Shown here: positions 22,576 to 36,912 of the stretch, in pieces | Numbering within the stretch: the first letter of the stretch is position 1 | Layout: every line of letters starts with the position of its first letter | Assembly: GCA_021234155.1 (NCBI GenBank) | Contig: JAJEKV010000057.1 | Span: forward strand, 3,007,821 to 3,071,820 | Direction: 5' to 3' | Source of the DNA: Isoetes taiwanensis | Taxonomy: Eukaryota > Streptophyta > Lycopodiopsida > Isoetales > Isoetaceae | DNA length: 64,000 bases | Translations under genes and position numbers: made by a program | The notes under the pieces: generated by a model | The model's input: only the letters and a program-made list of their open reading frames with translations | Told to the model about the DNA's origin: nothing | Database searches by the model: none

Positions 22576-24760
22576 AAAAAAAACCCTTAAACTGCAAAAC
22601 AGTCTTTTATCTAGTTAAAACCGGGTAACTATCTAGATACAATAAGCAATCCTAGAAACAGTAGGTGCAAAACTGGATCTAGGCAAAGACTTGGTGTATA
22701 CTTGAGAACAAAAGCAATAATCATAGTATAAAAGCTAAAAGCTTTCTACATTCATCAAGACACAATGATAGATTTCTTTGATCATTTATTTAAAATCAAG
22801 TTTGCTAAGAAATTGACATAATTTTGAGCAAGTAAGACAACAAATATATTGCAGAACTTAAATGTTACAGAACATTTTATGATCTTCAAGAGTTCGTCTT
22901 CGTATAATTTATCCGCATCAATGCCCCATCCACTCGTTACATATTTGGAAAACATAACAGAGAGTAAAGGATCCTGTTACCTGATTAGAACGAATGTTGT
23001 CCAATGAATGATGCTGGATTCATCCACAATTGCCAAAATGCATTCTTCTCGTTGGCAATATAGGCACGTCTTTAGATTGACCATGAACATGAACTGTAGA
23101 CGATTCACCCATATCATATTTCCATCCTCTTGTCAGCCGTAATGGAAGAAAAGGAGGCAGTCATATGGCACTGCTAAATCTCTCTCTCTCCTGTTGTCTG
23201 GCTAGCCCTTAATGCTATGTTACGATCTCCCTTCCTCTGCTCAGAGCCATAGATATACACCATGCATTTCGTTTCTACCATAGTCCGGAACCCTAAATGT
23301 ATAGGTAGGAAATACCAGGACAGTCCCAAATAGGTGCAGTCAGGCTCCATTTCCTTGGAGGACTAGGTTCTTATGCTCTCATTAGTCCATGGAGTACATG
23401 CCATTGTTGAGCTGATCAAGCGGACATGCAAACTTGAAAATTATGCCCTAAAAAACCTTCTATAAGAGTTAGACGAGTCACATCTTTAACAACATACCAA
23501 ATGCACTCTTAACTTTACTTAATAAAAAAACCCTGCCACCAACCGTAGGTCAAGGGGCCAAAGTGAGAACAATATCATAGCAACAAGGAGAGTAGGACCT
23601 TGTTGCACCAAGGCCCTACCCTACCTATATTGCCCATACTTCTACTCATGCCTATCATAAACATCTTATAAGATGAATGGAAATACCTCATTTTGCAAAA
23701 TGTTGAGTACATTTTGTTTGCTATCCTTCAGATTTTGAACATTTTTGCACAATGTTCAATGGGCACTTCAATGTCCAAACATCAGCTACAAAGCTTGACC
23801 GCGAATATACTGATGGTAGAACTTGCGCTTGACCATAAGGCCGAGCCAATTTCTTATATCCCAATGGAATCAATAAATTTACCATAGTTTTTAGCAAATG
23901 CTTAATGTCATGTCAAACATGACTTTCTGATCTCATCTATTGCTTTTAGATATCATTGTAATCCTGTTCATAAAAAATTAGAAAGTTCAAAAATGTTATC
24001 TAGACATGCAAAAAATCAGCAAAGCACCCTATAGCCCATTGCTTTTTCCCAGGCAAGATAATTCATTGTACCTTGCTTGTACACATCATTGTCATGATGT
24101 TCCTAGAAAATCAGAAAGTACAAATGTGTAATTCAGACATTTGGCCTGTTTCTTTTGCATTTGCCATAAGATAACATAAACTCGTTATTTCGATGCTTTT
24201 GAACTTCATACTCTTCTTGTTCCTGGTCCTGTATATCACATAGTACCGATGAAATATTTAGAAATGTCAATTATAAATCAGCACCTATAATCACCAGAGT
24301 CTTTGTTATTGGTATAACCAATAAATTGAGATTAAGAAAAAAACCTTTTAAACTGCAAAACAGTCTCTTATCTAGGTAAAACCCATTTGGGTAGTTATCT
24401 AGATACAATAAGCAACCCTAGAAACAGTAGGTGCAAAACTGGATCTAGGCAAAGACCTTGGTGTATTTTTAAGATAAGATATACCATGCTCCTTAATCCA
24501 TTGCTTTAGCACTTCATTATCATCCTGTCCTTAGAAATCAGAAGGTACAAATGTGTAATTTAGAAATTTGGGCTGTAAATATTGCATTTGTCATAATCCA
24601 GTGATGCAAGATCCTTAATCCAATGCTTGTAAACTTCATTCCCTTCTTGTTCCTATATATCAGAAAGTCCAAGATAATATTTAGAAATGTCAATTATTAG
24701 ATCAGCACCTATAATCACCAGAGTCTTTGTTATTGGTATAACCAATAAATTGAGATTAAG
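22576..24760. repeat. array unit 2 (A-C-D, no B)
   Basis: Block A runs straight into C at 22983/22984, with a single acctg at the joint where B-containing units have one acctg on each side of B. D spans 24337-24760. Confidence 0.92.
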
Positions 24761-27700
24761 AAAAAAAACCCTTAAACTGCAAAACAATCTTTTATCTAGT
24801 TAAAACCCATTTGGGTAATTATCTAGATACAATAAGCAATCCTAGAAACAGTAGGTGCAAAACTGGATCTAGGCAAAGACTTGGTGTATACTTGAGAACA
24901 AAAGCAATAATCATAGTATAAAAGCTAAAAGCTTTCTACATTCATCAAGACACAATGATAGATTTATTTGATCATTTATTTAAAATCAAGTTTGCTAAGA
25001 AACTGACATAATTTTGAGCAAGTAAGACAACAAATATATTGCAGAACTTAAATGTTACAGAACATTTTATGATCTTCAAGAGTTCGTCTTCGTATAATTT
25101 ATCCGCATCAATGCCCAATCCACTCGTTACATATTTGGAAAACATAACAGAGAGTAAAGGATCCTGTTACCTGCACCAACATTACAAAAAACAAGCATTA
25201 GAAATGGTTGCCTTGTACATGGTAGCAGGTGTCATGGGATCCTTTAGGGTCATCCCCCTTCACACTGCCTGTGATCCTACTAAATAGCAGAAATAATTTA
25301 CAACACATCCATTAGCCATTAGTAATGAGATGTTATCTAGTGGATTATTAAAAGCAAATGCTAAATCCTCATACGTGACCACTTTTCCTCTTATGTTAGT
25401 GCATACCAGCTGCAACTGTATGGAAATTGGGAATCTGCTACTAAATCATCTGCGCAACACATATTATAAGCATAATGTGGTAATGAATCCATGTCCATAA
25501 GCAGTTGGACGGATGTTTAAGCAAATGTACTGCCAGACTACTCTATTTCTGTGTTTATATATTAGGATCTAAGACATATGCCACATGGTAATGATTAGTC
25601 CATATTTTCAAAGAATATGACCATAGTATATTTTAACCTGATTTACCTTGTGTCCCTGCAGTTTGCCATGATCTGTCACCTCTTATTATATCCAGCACAC
25701 TACCTTATTTGCATACTACATGCCTGTAGTCACCAAGTCCAGCCAGAAAATGTCTATTCTCAATATATCCACTTATGTAATAGCAACCTTCAACTACTCG
25801 TTCACCAAATGTACATCCTATTCATCAATCAAAGTACTAAGCAAGAGGTGGTTATTGATTGTATGTAGACTGCAACTATTATGTTGGCCAGAAACATGCA
25901 GGCATCTACAACAGAGGTCTATAAATTTCCAGATCTGTCAAGCTATTGCCGCTCTAGGATACAACAGCTGCATACAAAATGTGAAATATTTGCTACAAAA
26001 GTTGCCTTCACAGCCCAGAATGGAAAACATTATTAAACATAGTGTGCCAGATTCTAGATTCTAAAAGAGCTACTGCTATGTAGTTAAGGCCAGATCTATT
26101 TACATAGCTCAAAAACTTCCTAGAGTTCACAGAATATGCTAAGAATAGCCAGCGATAGTTCAAATCAACAATAGATCTGAAGCGGACATTGCAAGCAGCA
26201 TATAGTATTATTATAAATGGCATGATCACTTACTGTCAAAATAATAACGTATCTGACCAGCTAAAGAATAAAGACTCTAAATCTTAACTCCAAACCTGAT
26301 TAGAACGAATGTTGTCCAATGAATGATGCTGGATTCATCCACAATTGCCGAAATGCATTCTTCTCGTTGGCAATATAGGCACGTCTTTAGATTGACCATG
26401 AACATGAACTATAGACGATTCACCCATATCATATTTCCATCCTCTTGTCGGTAAATGGAAGAAAAGGAGGCAGTCATATGGCACTGCTAAATCTCTCTCT
26501 CTCCTGTTGTCTGGCTAGCCCTTAATGCTATGTTACGATCTCCCTTCCTCTGCTCAGAGCCATAGATATACACCATGCATTTCGTTTCTACCATAGTCCG
26601 GAACCCTAAATGTATAGGTAGGAAATACCAGGACAGTCCCAAATAGGTGCAGTCAGGCTCCATTTCCTTGGAGGACTAGGTTCTTATGCTCTCATTAGTC
26701 CATGGAGTACATGCCATTGTTGAGCTGATCAAGCGGACATGCAAATTTGAAAATTATGCCCTAAAAAACCTTCTATAAGAGTTAGACGAGTCACATCTTT
26801 AACAACATACCAAATGCACTCTTAACTTTACTTAATAAAAAAACCCTGCCACCAACCGTAGGTCAGGGGGCCAAAGTGAGAACAATATCATAGCAACAAG
26901 GAGAGTAGGACCTTGTTGCACCAAGACCCTACCCTACCTATATTGCCCATACTTCTACTCATGCGTATCATAAACATCTTATAAGATAAATGGAAATACC
27001 TCATTTTGCAAAATGTTGAGTACATTTTGTTTGCTATCCTTCAGATTTTGAACATTTTTGCACAATGTTCAATGGGCACTTCAATGTCCAAACATCAGCT
27101 ACAAAGCTTGACCGCGAATATACTGATGGTAGAACTTGCGCTTGACCATAAGGCCGAGCCAATTTCTTATATCCCAATGGAATCAATAAATTTACCATAG
27201 TTTTTAGCAAATGCTTAATGTCATGTCAAACATGACTTTTTGAACTCATCTATTGCTTTTAGATATCATTGTAATCCTGTTCATAAAAAATTAGAAAGTT
27301 CAAAAATGTTATCTAGACATGCAAAAAATCAGCAAAGCACCCTATAGCCCATTGCTTTTTCCCAGGCAAGATAATTCATTGTACCTTGCTTGTACACATC
27401 ATTGTCATGATGTTCCTAGAAAATCAGAAAGTACAAATGTGTAATTCAGACATTTGGCCTGTTTCTTTTGCATTTGCCATAAGATAACATAAACTCGTTA
27501 TTTCGATGCTTTTGAACTTCATACTCTTCTTGTTCACGGTCCCCATATATCACATAGTACCGATGAAATATTTAGAAATGTCAATTATAAATCAGCACCT
27601 ATAATCACCAGAGTCTTTGTTATTGGTATAACCAATAAATTGAGATTAAGAAAAAAACCTTTTAAACTGCAAAACAGTCTCTTATCTAGGTAAAACCCAT

Positions 27701-28074
27701 TTGGGTAGTTATCTAGATACAATAAGCAACCCTAGAAACAGTAGGTGCAAAACTGGATCTAGGCAAAGACCTTGGTGTATTTTTAAGATAAGATATACCA
27801 TGCTCCTTAATCCATTGCTTTAGCACTTCATTATCATCCTGTCCTTAGAAATCAGAAGGTACAAATGTGTAATTTAGAAATTTGGGCTGTAAATATTGCA
27901 TTTGTCATAATCCAGTGATGCAAGATCCTTAATCCAATGCTTGTAAACTTCATTCCCTTCTTGTTCCTATATATCAGAAAGTCCAAGATAATATTTAGAA
28001 ATGTCAATTATTAGATCAGCACCTATAATCACCAGAGTCTTTGTTATTGGTATAACCAATAAATTGAGATTAAG
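24761..28074. repeat. array unit 3 (A-B-C-D)
   Basis: Complete unit of 3.3 kb; B spans 25174-26298 (1125 bp) and D 27651-28074. Useful as the reference copy because it shows few of the CAG/CTG-centred differences. Confidence 0.92.
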
Positions 28075-31000
28075 AAAAAAAACCCTTAAACTGCAAAACA
28101 GTCTTTTATCTAGTTAAAACCCATTTGGGTAATTATCTAGATACAATAAGCAATCCTAGAAACAGTAGGTGCAAAACTGGATCTAGGCAAAGACTTGGTG
28201 TATACTTGAGAACAAAAGCAATAATCATAGTATAAAAGCTAAAAGCTTTCTACATTCATCAAGACACAATGATAGATTTCTTTGATCATTTATTTAAAAT
28301 CAAGTTTGCTAAGAAACTGACATAATTTTGAGCAAGTAAGACAACAAATATATTGCAGAACTTAAATGTTACAGAACATTTTATGATCTTCAAGAGTTCG
28401 TCTTCGTATAATTTATCCGCATCAATGCCCAATCCACTCATTACATATTTGGAAAACATAACAGAGAGTAAAGGATCCTGTTACCTGCACCAACATTACA
28501 AAAAACAAGCATTAGAAATGGTTGCCTTGTACATGGTAGCAGGTGTCATGGGATCCTTTAGGGTCATCCCCCTTCACACTGCCTGTGATCCTACTAAATA
28601 GCAGAAATAATTTACAACACATCCATTAGCCATTAGTAACGAGATGTTATCTAGTGGATTATTAAAAGCAAATGCTAAATCCTCATACGTGACCACTTTT
28701 CCTCTTATGTTAGTGCATACCAGCTGCAACTGTATGGAAATTGGGAATCTGCTACTAAATCATCTGCGCAACACATATTATAAGCATAATGTGGTAATGA
28801 ATCCATGTCCATAAGCAGTTGGACGGATGTTTAAGCAAATGTACTGCCAGACTACTCTATTTCTGTGTTTATATATTAGGATCTAAGACATATGCCACAT
28901 GGTAATGATTAGTCCATATTTTCAGCAATATGACCATAGTATATTTTAACCTGCTGATTTACCGGTGTCCTGCAGTTTGCCATGATCTGTCACCTCTTAT
29001 TATATCCAGCACACTACCTTATTTGCATACTACATGCCCCAGAGTCACCAAGTCCAAAATTAAAATGTCTATTCTCAATATATCCACTTATGTAATAGCA
29101 ACCTTCAACTACTCGTTCACCAAATGTACATCCTATTCATCAATCAAAGTACTAAGCAAGAGGTGGTTATTGATTGTATGTAGACTGCAACTATTATGTT
29201 GGCCGAAACATGTAGGCATCTACAACAGAGGTCTATAAATTTCCAGATCTGTCAAGCTATTGCCGCTCTAGGATACAACAGCTGCATACAGAATGTAAAA
29301 TATTTGCTACAAAAGTTGCCTTCACAGCCCAGAATGGAAAACATTATTAAACATAGTGTGCCAGATTCTAGATTCTAAAAGAGCTACTGCTATGTAGTTA
29401 AGGCCAGATCTATTTACATAGCTCAAAAACTTCCTAGAGTTCACGTATATGCTAAGAATAGCCAAATGATAGTTCAAATCAACAATAGATCCGGCGGACA
29501 TTGCAAGCGAAGATATAGTATTATTATAAATGGCATGATCACTTCTTGTCAAAATAATAACGTGTCGACCAGCTAAAGAATAAAGACTCTAAATCTTAAC
29601 TCCAAACCTGATTAGAACGAATGTTGTCCAATGAATGATGCTGGATTCATCCACAATTGCCGAAATGCATTCTTCTCGTTGGCAATATAGGCACGTCTTT
29701 AGATTGACCATGAACATGAACTATAGACGATTCACCCATATCATATTTCCATCCTCTTGTCAGCCATAATGGAAGAAAAGGAGGCAGTCATATGGCACTG
29801 CTAAATCTCTCTCTCTCCTGTTGTCTGGCTAGCCCTTAATGCTATGTTACGATCTCCCTTCCTCTGCTCAGAGCCATAGATATACACCATGCATTTCGTT
29901 TCTACCATAGTCCGGAACCCTAAATGTATAGGTAGGAAATACCAGGACAGTCCCAAATAGGTGCAGTCAGGCTCCATTTCCTTGGAGGACTAGGTTCTTA
30001 TGCTCTCATTAGTCCATGGAGTACATGCCATTGTTGAGCTGATCAAGCGGACATGCAAACTTGAAAATTATGCCCTAAAAAACCTTCTATAAGAGTTAGA
30101 CGAGTCACATCTTTAACAACATACCAAATGCACTCTTAACTTTACTTAATAAAAAAACCCTGCCACCAACCGTAGGTCAGGGGGCCAAAGTGAGAACAAT
30201 ATCATAGCAACAAGGAGAGTAGGACCTTGTTGCACCAAGACCCTACCCTACCTATATTGCCCATACTTCTACTCATGCGTATCATAAACATCTTATAAGA
30301 TAAATGGAAATACCTCATTTTGCAAAATGTTGAGTACATTTTGTTTGCTATCCTTCAGATTTTGAACATTTTTGCACAATGTTCAATGGGCACTTCAATG
30401 TCCAAACATCAGCTACAAAGCTTGGCCGCGAATATACTGATGGTAGAACTTGCGCTTGACCATAAGGCCGAGCCAATTTCTTATATCCCAATGGAATCAA
30501 TAAATTTACCATAGTTTTTAGCAAATGCTTAATGTCATGTCAAACATGACTTTCTGAACTCATCTATTGCTTTTAGATATCATTGTAATCCTGTTCATAA
30601 AAATTAGAAAGTTCAAAAATGTTATCTAGACATGCAAAAAAATCAGCAAAAGCACCCTATAGCCCATTGCTTTTTCCCGTGCAAGATAATTCATTGTACC
30701 TTGCTTGTACACATCATTGTCATGATGTTCCTAGAAAATCGAAAAAGTACAAATGTGTAATTCGGACATTTGGCCTGTTTCTTTGCATTTGCCATAAGAT
30801 AACATAAACTTCGTTATTTCGATGCTTTTGAACTTCATACTCTTCTTGTTCCTGGTCCTGTATATCACATAGTACCGATGAAATATTTAGAAATGTCAAT
30901 TATAAATCAGCACCTATAATCACCAGAGTCTTTGTTATTGGTATAACCAATAAATTGAGATTAAGAAAAAACCTTTTAAAGCGCAAAAACAGTCTCTTAT

Positions 31001-31389
31001 CTAGGTAAAACCCATTTGGGTAGTTATCTAGATACAATAAGCAACCCTAGAAACAGTAGGTGCAAAACTGGATCTAGGCAAAGACCTTGGTGTATTTTTA
31101 AGATAAGATATACCATGCTCCTTAATCCATTGCTTTAACACTTCATTATCATCCTGTCCTTAGAAATCAGAAGGTACAAATGTGTAATTTAGAAATTTGG
31201 GCTGTAAATATTGCATTTGTCATAATCCAGTGATGCAAGATCCTTAATCCAATGCTTGTAAACTTCATTCCCTTCTTGTTCCTATATATCAGAAAGTCCA
31301 AGATAATATTTAGAAATGTCAATTATTAGATCAGCACCTATAATCACCAGAGTCTTTGTTATTGGTATAACCAATAAATTGAGATTAAG
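28075..31389. repeat. array unit 4 (A-B-C-D)
   Basis: Complete unit, 3.3 kb; B spans 28488-29610 and D 30966-31389. Differences from unit 3 cluster at 29030-29060, 29440-29580 and after 30600, nearly all at CAG/CTG. Confidence 0.92.
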
Positions 31390-33587
31390 AAAAAAAACCC
31401 TTAAACTGCAAAACAGTCTTTTATCTCGTTAAAACCCATTTGGGTAATTATCTAGATACAATAAGCAATCCTAGAAACAGTAGGTGCAAAACTGGATCTA
31501 GGCAAAGACTTGGTGTATACTTGAGAACAAAAGCAATAATCATAGTATAAAAGCTAAAAGCTTTCTACATTCATCAAGACACAATGATAGATTTCTTTGA
31601 TCATTTATTTAAAATCAAGTTTGCTAAGAAACTGACATAATTTTGAGCAAGTAAGACAACAAATATATTGCGTAAACTTAAATGTTCTGAGAACATTTTA
31701 TGATCTTCAAGAGTTAGATCTTCATTATAATTTATCCGCATCAATGCCCAATCCACTCATTACATATTTGGAAAACATAGCAGAGTAAAGGATCCCATTG
31801 CACGATTAGAACGAATGTTGTCCAATGAATGATCTTTGGATTCATCCACAATTGCCAAAATGCATTCTTCTCGTTGGCAATATAGGCACGCGTCTTTAGA
31901 TTGACCATGAACATGAACGTAGGCGATTCACCCATATCATATTTCCATCCTCTTGTCGGTAGTAATGGAAGAAAAGGAGGCGATCATATGGCAATCGCTA
32001 AATCTCTCTCTCTCTCCTTTATGCGGCTAGCCCTTAATGCTATGTTACGATCTCCCTTCCTCTGCTCAGAGCCATAGATATACACCATGCATTTCGTTTC
32101 TACCATAGTCCGGAACCCTAAATGTATAGGTAGGAAATACCAGGACAGTCCCAAATAGGTGCAGTCAGGCTCCATTTCCTTGGAGGACTAGGTTCTTATG
32201 CTCTCATTAGTCCATGGAGTACATGCCATTGTTGAGCTGATCAAGCGGACATGCAAACTTGAAAATTATGCCCTAAAAAACCTTCTATAAGAGTTAGACG
32301 AGTCACATCTTTAACAACATACCAAATGCACTCTTAACTTTACTTAATAAAAAAACCCTGCCACCAACCGTAGGTCAAGGGGCCAAAGTGAGAACAATAT
32401 CATAGCAACAAGGAGAGTAGGACCTTGTTGCACCAAGGCCCTACCCTACCTATATTGCCCATACTTCTACTCATGCGTATCATAAACATCTTATAAGATG
32501 AATGGAAATACCTCATTTTGCAAAATGTTGAGTACATTTTGTTTGCTATCCTTGATTTTGAACATTTTTGCACAATGTTCAATGGGCACTTCAATGTCCA
32601 AACATCAGCTACAAAGCTTGACCCAGCGAATATCTTGATGGTAGAACTTGGCGCTTGACCATAAGGCCGAGCCAATTTCTTATATCCCAATGGAATCAAT
32701 AAATTTACCATAGTTTTTAGCAAATGCTTAATGTCATGTCAAACATGACTTTCTGATCTCATCTATTGCTTTTAGATATCATTGTAATCCTGTTCATAAA
32801 AGATTAGAAAGTTCAAAAATGTTATCTAGACATGCAAAAAATCAGCAAAAGCACCCTATAGCCCATTGCTTTTTCCCGTGCAAGATAATTCATTGTACCT
32901 TGCTTGTACACATCATTGTCATGATGTTCCTAGAAAATCGAAAGTACAAATGTGTAATTCAGGACATTTGGCTGTTTCTTTTGCATTTGCCATAAGATAA
33001 CATAAACTTCGTTATTTCGATGCTTTTGAACTTCATACTCTTCTTGTTCCCGGTCACCGTATATCACATAGTACCGATGAAATATTTAGAAATGTCAATT
33101 ATAAATCAGCACCTATAATCACCAGAGTCTTTGTTATTGGTATAACCAATAAATTGAGATTAAGAAAAAACCTTTTAAACTGGAAAACAGTCTCTTATCT
33201 AGGTAAAACCCATTTGGGTAGTTATCTAGATACAATAAGCAACCCTAGAAACAGTAGGTGCAAAACTGGATCTAGGCAAAGACCTTGGTGTATTTTTAAG
33301 ATAAGATATACCATGCTCCTTAATCCATTGCTTTAGCACTTCATTATCATCCTGTCCTTAGAAATCAGAAGGTACAAATGTGTAATTTAGAAATTTGGGC
33401 TGTAAATATTGCATTTGTCATAATCCAGTGATGCAAGATCCTTAATCCAATGCTTGTAAACTTCATTCCCTTCTTGTTCCTATATATCAGAAAGTCCAAG
33501 ATAATATTTAGAAATGTCAATTATTAGATCAGCACCTATAATCACCAGAGTCTTTGTTATTGGTATAACCAATAAATTGAGATTAAG
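31390..33587. repeat. array unit 5 (A-C-D, no B)
   Basis: B is missing; the A/C joint is at 31803/31804 and is locally garbled (cccattgcacg for cctgttacctg). D spans 33165-33587. This unit is dense in CAG/CTG-centred differences. Confidence 0.9.
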
Positions 33588-36500
33588 AAAAAAAACATAA
33601 AAGCGCAAAGCAGGTCTTTTATCTAGTTAAAACCCATTTGGGTAATTATCTAGATACAATAAGCAATCCTAGAAACGATGGGTGCAAAACGGATCTAGGC
33701 AAAGACTTGGTGTATACTTGAGAACAAAAGCAATAATCATAGTATAAAAGCTAAAAGCTTTCTACATTCATCAAGACACAATGATAGATTTATTTGATCA
33801 TTTATTTAAAATCAAGTTTGCTAAAGAAACCGACATAATTTTGAGCAAGTAAGACAACAAATATATTGCGAGAACTTAAATGTTCTGAGAACATTTTATG
33901 ATCTTCAAGAGTTAGATCTTCGTATAATTTATCCGCATCAATGCCCAATCCACTTTCGTTACATATTTGGAAAACATAATAGAGAGTAAAGGATCCCATT
34001 ACTGCACCAACATTACAAAAACAAGCATTAGAAATGGTTGCCTTGTACATGGTAGCGGTGTCATGGGATCCTTTAGGGTCATCCCCTTCACACGCTTTGT
34101 GATCCTACTAAATAGCAGAAATAATTTACAACACATCCATTAGCCATTAGTAATGAGATGTTATCTAGTGGATTATTAAAAGCAAATGCTAAATCCTCAT
34201 ACGTGACCACTTTTCCTCTTATGTTAGTGCATACCGGTTTTACAAGCAACCATATGGAAATTGGGAATCTGCTACTAAATCATCTGCGCAACACATATTA
34301 TAAGCATAATGTGGTAATGAATCCATGTCCATAAGCAGTTGGACGGATGTTTAAGCAAATGTACTGCCAGACTACTCTATTTCTGTGTTTATATATTAGG
34401 ATCTAAGACATATGCCACATGGTAATGATTAGTCCATATTTTCAGCAATATGACCATAGTATATTTTAACCTGCTGATTTACCGGTGTCCTGCAGTTTGC
34501 CATGATCTGTCACCTCTTATTATATCCAGCACACTACCTTATTTGCATACTACATGCCTGTAGTCACCAAGTCCAGCCAGAAAATGTCTATTCTCAATAT
34601 ATCCACTTATGTAATAGCAACCTTCAACTACTCGTTCACCAAATGTACATCCTATTCATCAATCAAAGTACTAAGCAAGAGGTGGTTATTGATTGTATGT
34701 AGACTGCAACTATTATGTTGGCCAGAAACATGCAGGCATCTACAACAGAGGTCTATAAATTTCCAGATCTGTCAAGCTATTGCCGCTCTAGGATACAACA
34801 GCTGCATACAGAATGTAAAATATTTGCTACAAAAGTTGCCTTCACAGCCCAGAATGGAAAACATTATTAAACATAGTGTGCCAGATTCTAGATTCTAAAA
34901 GAGCTACTGCTATGTAGTTAAGGCCAGATCTATTTACATAGCTCAAAAACTTCCTAGAGTTCACAGAATATGCTAAGAATAGCCAGCGATAGTTCAAATC
35001 AACAATAGATCTGAAGCGGACATTGCAAGCAGCATATAGTATTATTATAAATGGCATGATCACTTACTGTCAAAATAATAACGTATCTGACCAGCTAAAG
35101 AATAAAGACTCTAAATCTTAACTCCAAACCTGATTAGAACGAATGTTGTCCAATGAATGATGCTGGATTCATCCACAATTGCCGAAATGCATTCTTCTCG
35201 TTGGCAATATAGGCACGCGTCTTTAGATTGACCATGAACATGAACTATAGGCGATTCACCCATATCATATTTCCATCCTCTTGTCGGTAGTAATGGAAGA
35301 AAAAGGAGGCAGTCATATGGCACTGCTAAATCTCTCTCTCTCCTGTTGTCTGGCTAGCCCTTAATGCTATGTTACGATCTCCCTTCCTCTGCTCAGAGCC
35401 ATAGATATACACCATGCATTTCGTTTCTATCATAGTCCTAACCCTAAATGTATAGGTAGGAAATACCAGGACAGTCCCAAATAGGTGCAGTCAGGCTCCA
35501 TTTCCTTGGAGGACTAGGTTCTTATGCTCTCATTAGTCCATGGAGTACATGCCATTGTTGAGCTGATCAAGCGGACATGCAAACTTGAAAATTATGCCCT
35601 AAAAACCTTCTATAAGAGTTAGGCGAGTCACATCTTTAACAACATACCAAATGCACTCTTAACTTTACTTAATAAAAAACCACGCCACCAACCGTAGGTC
35701 GGGGGGGCCAAAGTGAGAACAATATCATAGCAACAAGGAGAGTAGGACCTTGTTGCACCAAGACCCTACCCTACCTATATTGCCCATACTTCTACTCATG
35801 CGTTATCATAAACATCTTATAAGATAAATGGAAATACCTCATTTTGCAAAATGTTGAGTACATTTTGTTTGCTATCCTTCCATTTTGAACATTTTTGCAC
35901 AATGTTCAATGGGCACTTCAATGTCCAAACATCAGCTACAAAGCTTGACCGCGAATATACTGATGGTAGAACTTGCGCTTGACCATAAGGCCGAGCCAAT
36001 TTCTTATATCCCAATGGAATCAATAAATTTACCATAGTTTTTAGCAAATGCTTAATGTCATGTCAAACATGACTTTCTGATCTCATCTATTGCTTTTAGA
36101 TATCATTGTAATCCTATTCATAAAAAATTAGAAAGTTCAAAAATGTTATCTAGACATGCAAAAAATCAGCAAAGCACCATATAGCCCATTGCTTTTTCCC
36201 AGGCAAGATAATTCATTGTACCTTGCTTATACACATCATTGTCATGATGTTCCTAGAAAATCAGAAAGTACAAATGTGTAATTCAGACATTTGGCCTGTT
36301 TCTTTTGCATTTGCCATAAGATAACATAAACTCGTTATTTCGATGCTTTTGAACTTCATACTCTTCTTGTTCCTGGTCCTGTATATCACATAGTACCGAT
36401 GAAATATTTAGAAATGTCAATTATAAATCAGCACCTATAATCACCAGAGTCTTTGTTATTGGTATAACCAATAAATTGAGATTAAGAAAAAAAACCTTTT

Positions 36501-36912
36501 AAACTGCAAAACAGTCTCTTATCTAGGTAAAACCCATTTGGGTAGTTATCTAGATACAATAAAACTTAACCCTAGAAACAAGATGGTGCAAAACTGGATC
36601 TAGACAAAGACCTTGGTGTATTTTTAAGATAAGATATACCATGCTCCTTAATCCATTGCTTTAGCACTTCATTATCATCCTGTCCTTAGAAATCAGAAGG
36701 TACAAATGTGTAATTTAGAAATTTGGGCTGTAAATATTGCATTTGTCATAATCCAGTGATGCAAGATCCTTAATCCAATGCTTGTAAACTTCATTCCCTT
36801 CTTGTTCCTATATATCAGAAAGTCCAAGATAATATTTAGAAATGTCAATTATTAGATCAGCACCTATAATCACCAGAGTCTTTGTTATTGGTATAACCAA
36901 ATTGAGATTAAG
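33588..36912. repeat. array unit 6 (A-B-C-D)
   Basis: Complete unit; B spans 34005-35132 and D 36487-36912. The A block and the first 250 bp of B differ strongly from unit 3 at CAG/CTG sites, whereas 34300-35200 is nearly identical to it. Confidence 0.9.

Noticed and set aside
21922-36047. Repeated 64- to 107-codon frames on both strands of the array
   Set aside because: They recur because the DNA is repeated. The frames shift between units and show no recognisable domain, so I did not call genes.
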